Shown: positions 43,834-44,142 of the stretch, one piece after another | Layout: each line of letters begins with the position of its first letter | Numbering within the stretch: the stretch's first letter is position 1 | Assembly (NCBI GenBank): GCA_022448425.1 | Contig: JAKVCY010000136.1 | Span: forward strand, 1 to 44,142 | Direction of reading: 5' to 3' | Source: Thalassotalea sp. | GTDB taxonomy: Bacteria; Pseudomonadota; Gammaproteobacteria; Enterobacterales; Alteromonadaceae | Length of the DNA: 44,142 nucleotides | The notes under the pieces: generated by a model | Databases searched by the model: none | Seen by the model: only the letters and a program-made list of their open reading frames with translations | What the model was told of the DNA's origin: nothing | Made by a program: the position numbers and the translations under genes

Positions 43834-44142
43834 ATGGCTTTATATGTAAACACTAACGTAAGTTCGTTAAACGCACAGCGTCAATTAATGAATTCTGGTA
43901 ATGCATTGGATACGTCGTTCCAACGCTTATCTTCTGGCTTACGCATTAACTCGGCGTCTGATGATGCTGCGGGTCTTCAAATTTCAGATCGTCTTGAATC
44001 ACAAATTCAAGGTCTAAACCAAGGTAACCGTAACGCGAATGACGGTATTTCATTAGCTCAAACGGCTGAAGGCGCAATGGACGAAGTTACGCAAATGTTC
44101 CAACGTATGCGTACTCTAGCACAACAAGCGGCTAATGGCTCT
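43834..44142 (+). CDS. fliC: Flagellin 2 (partial, cut by the window end)
   Basis: The first 103 codons of a second flagellin, beginning [18 protein letters not shown] and [17 protein letters not shown]. It differs from flagellin 1 at only 10 of 103 positions (for example Ser19 to Met, Lys30 to Gln, Leu59 to Gln). The FliA promoter upstream puts it in the latest gene class, expressed after FlgM export; probably a bulk filament subunit. The 3' end lies outside the window. Confidence 0.95.
   Translation, partial: MALYVNTNVSSLNAQRQLMNSGNALDTSFQRLSSGLRINSASDDAAGLQISDRLESQIQGLNQGNRNANDGISLAQTAEGAMDEVTQMFQRMRTLAQQAANGS

Overview
The window looks like a chromosomal segment of a marine-type gammaproteobacterium, probably of the Alteromonadales (Colwellia/Thalassotalea-like). 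This is inferred from gene content, gene order, moderate-to-low GC and a polar-flagellum gene set; no marker here fixes the genus. Nearly all of it is core genome. I see no insertion sequence, prophage, CRISPR array, rRNA or tRNA.

Layout. Positions 1-128 may hold the tail of an unidentified gene. Then come leftward genes: an acyl-CoA dehydrogenase, an M49-like zinc peptidase lipoprotein and rpsT. A rightward housekeeping run follows (murJ, ribF, ileS, lspA, fkpB, ispH; 4.7-12.1 kb), then the type IV pilus minor-pilin block (pilV, pilW, pilX, pilY1, pilE and a small secreted protein; 12.4-18.7 kb). A FimT/GspH-type pseudopilin lies convergent to that block. Next are nadE (leftward), glnB (rightward), bamD (leftward), and rluD-pgeF-clpB (rightward, same order as in E. 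coli). A DUF4124 protein and pssA complete the housekeeping part.

From 28 kb to the end is a polar flagellar/chemotaxis cluster: flgN-flgM and flgA leftward, then cheV, cheR, flgBCDE, flgFGHIJKL and two tandem flagellin genes, the second cut by the window edge. The promoters I can read form a graded programme. Sigma54-type -24/-12 elements precede flgB, flgF and the first flagellin. Sigma28 (FliA) boxes with exact TAAA-N15-GCCGATAA architecture precede flgMN and the second flagellin. Strong terminators after flgE, flgL and flagellin 1 separate the units.

Other readable regulatory elements are a sigma32 heat-shock promoter before clpB, a sigma70 promoter and UUG start for rpsT, a CRP-like palindrome before the acyl-CoA dehydrogenase, and a strong hairpin terminator between ileS and lspA. 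I did not find a convincing unknown system. The best leads are the split flagellin regulation, the leader hairpins before flagellin 2 and flgK, the rearranged pilus block with its small secreted protein, and the HExxH M49-like lipoprotein.
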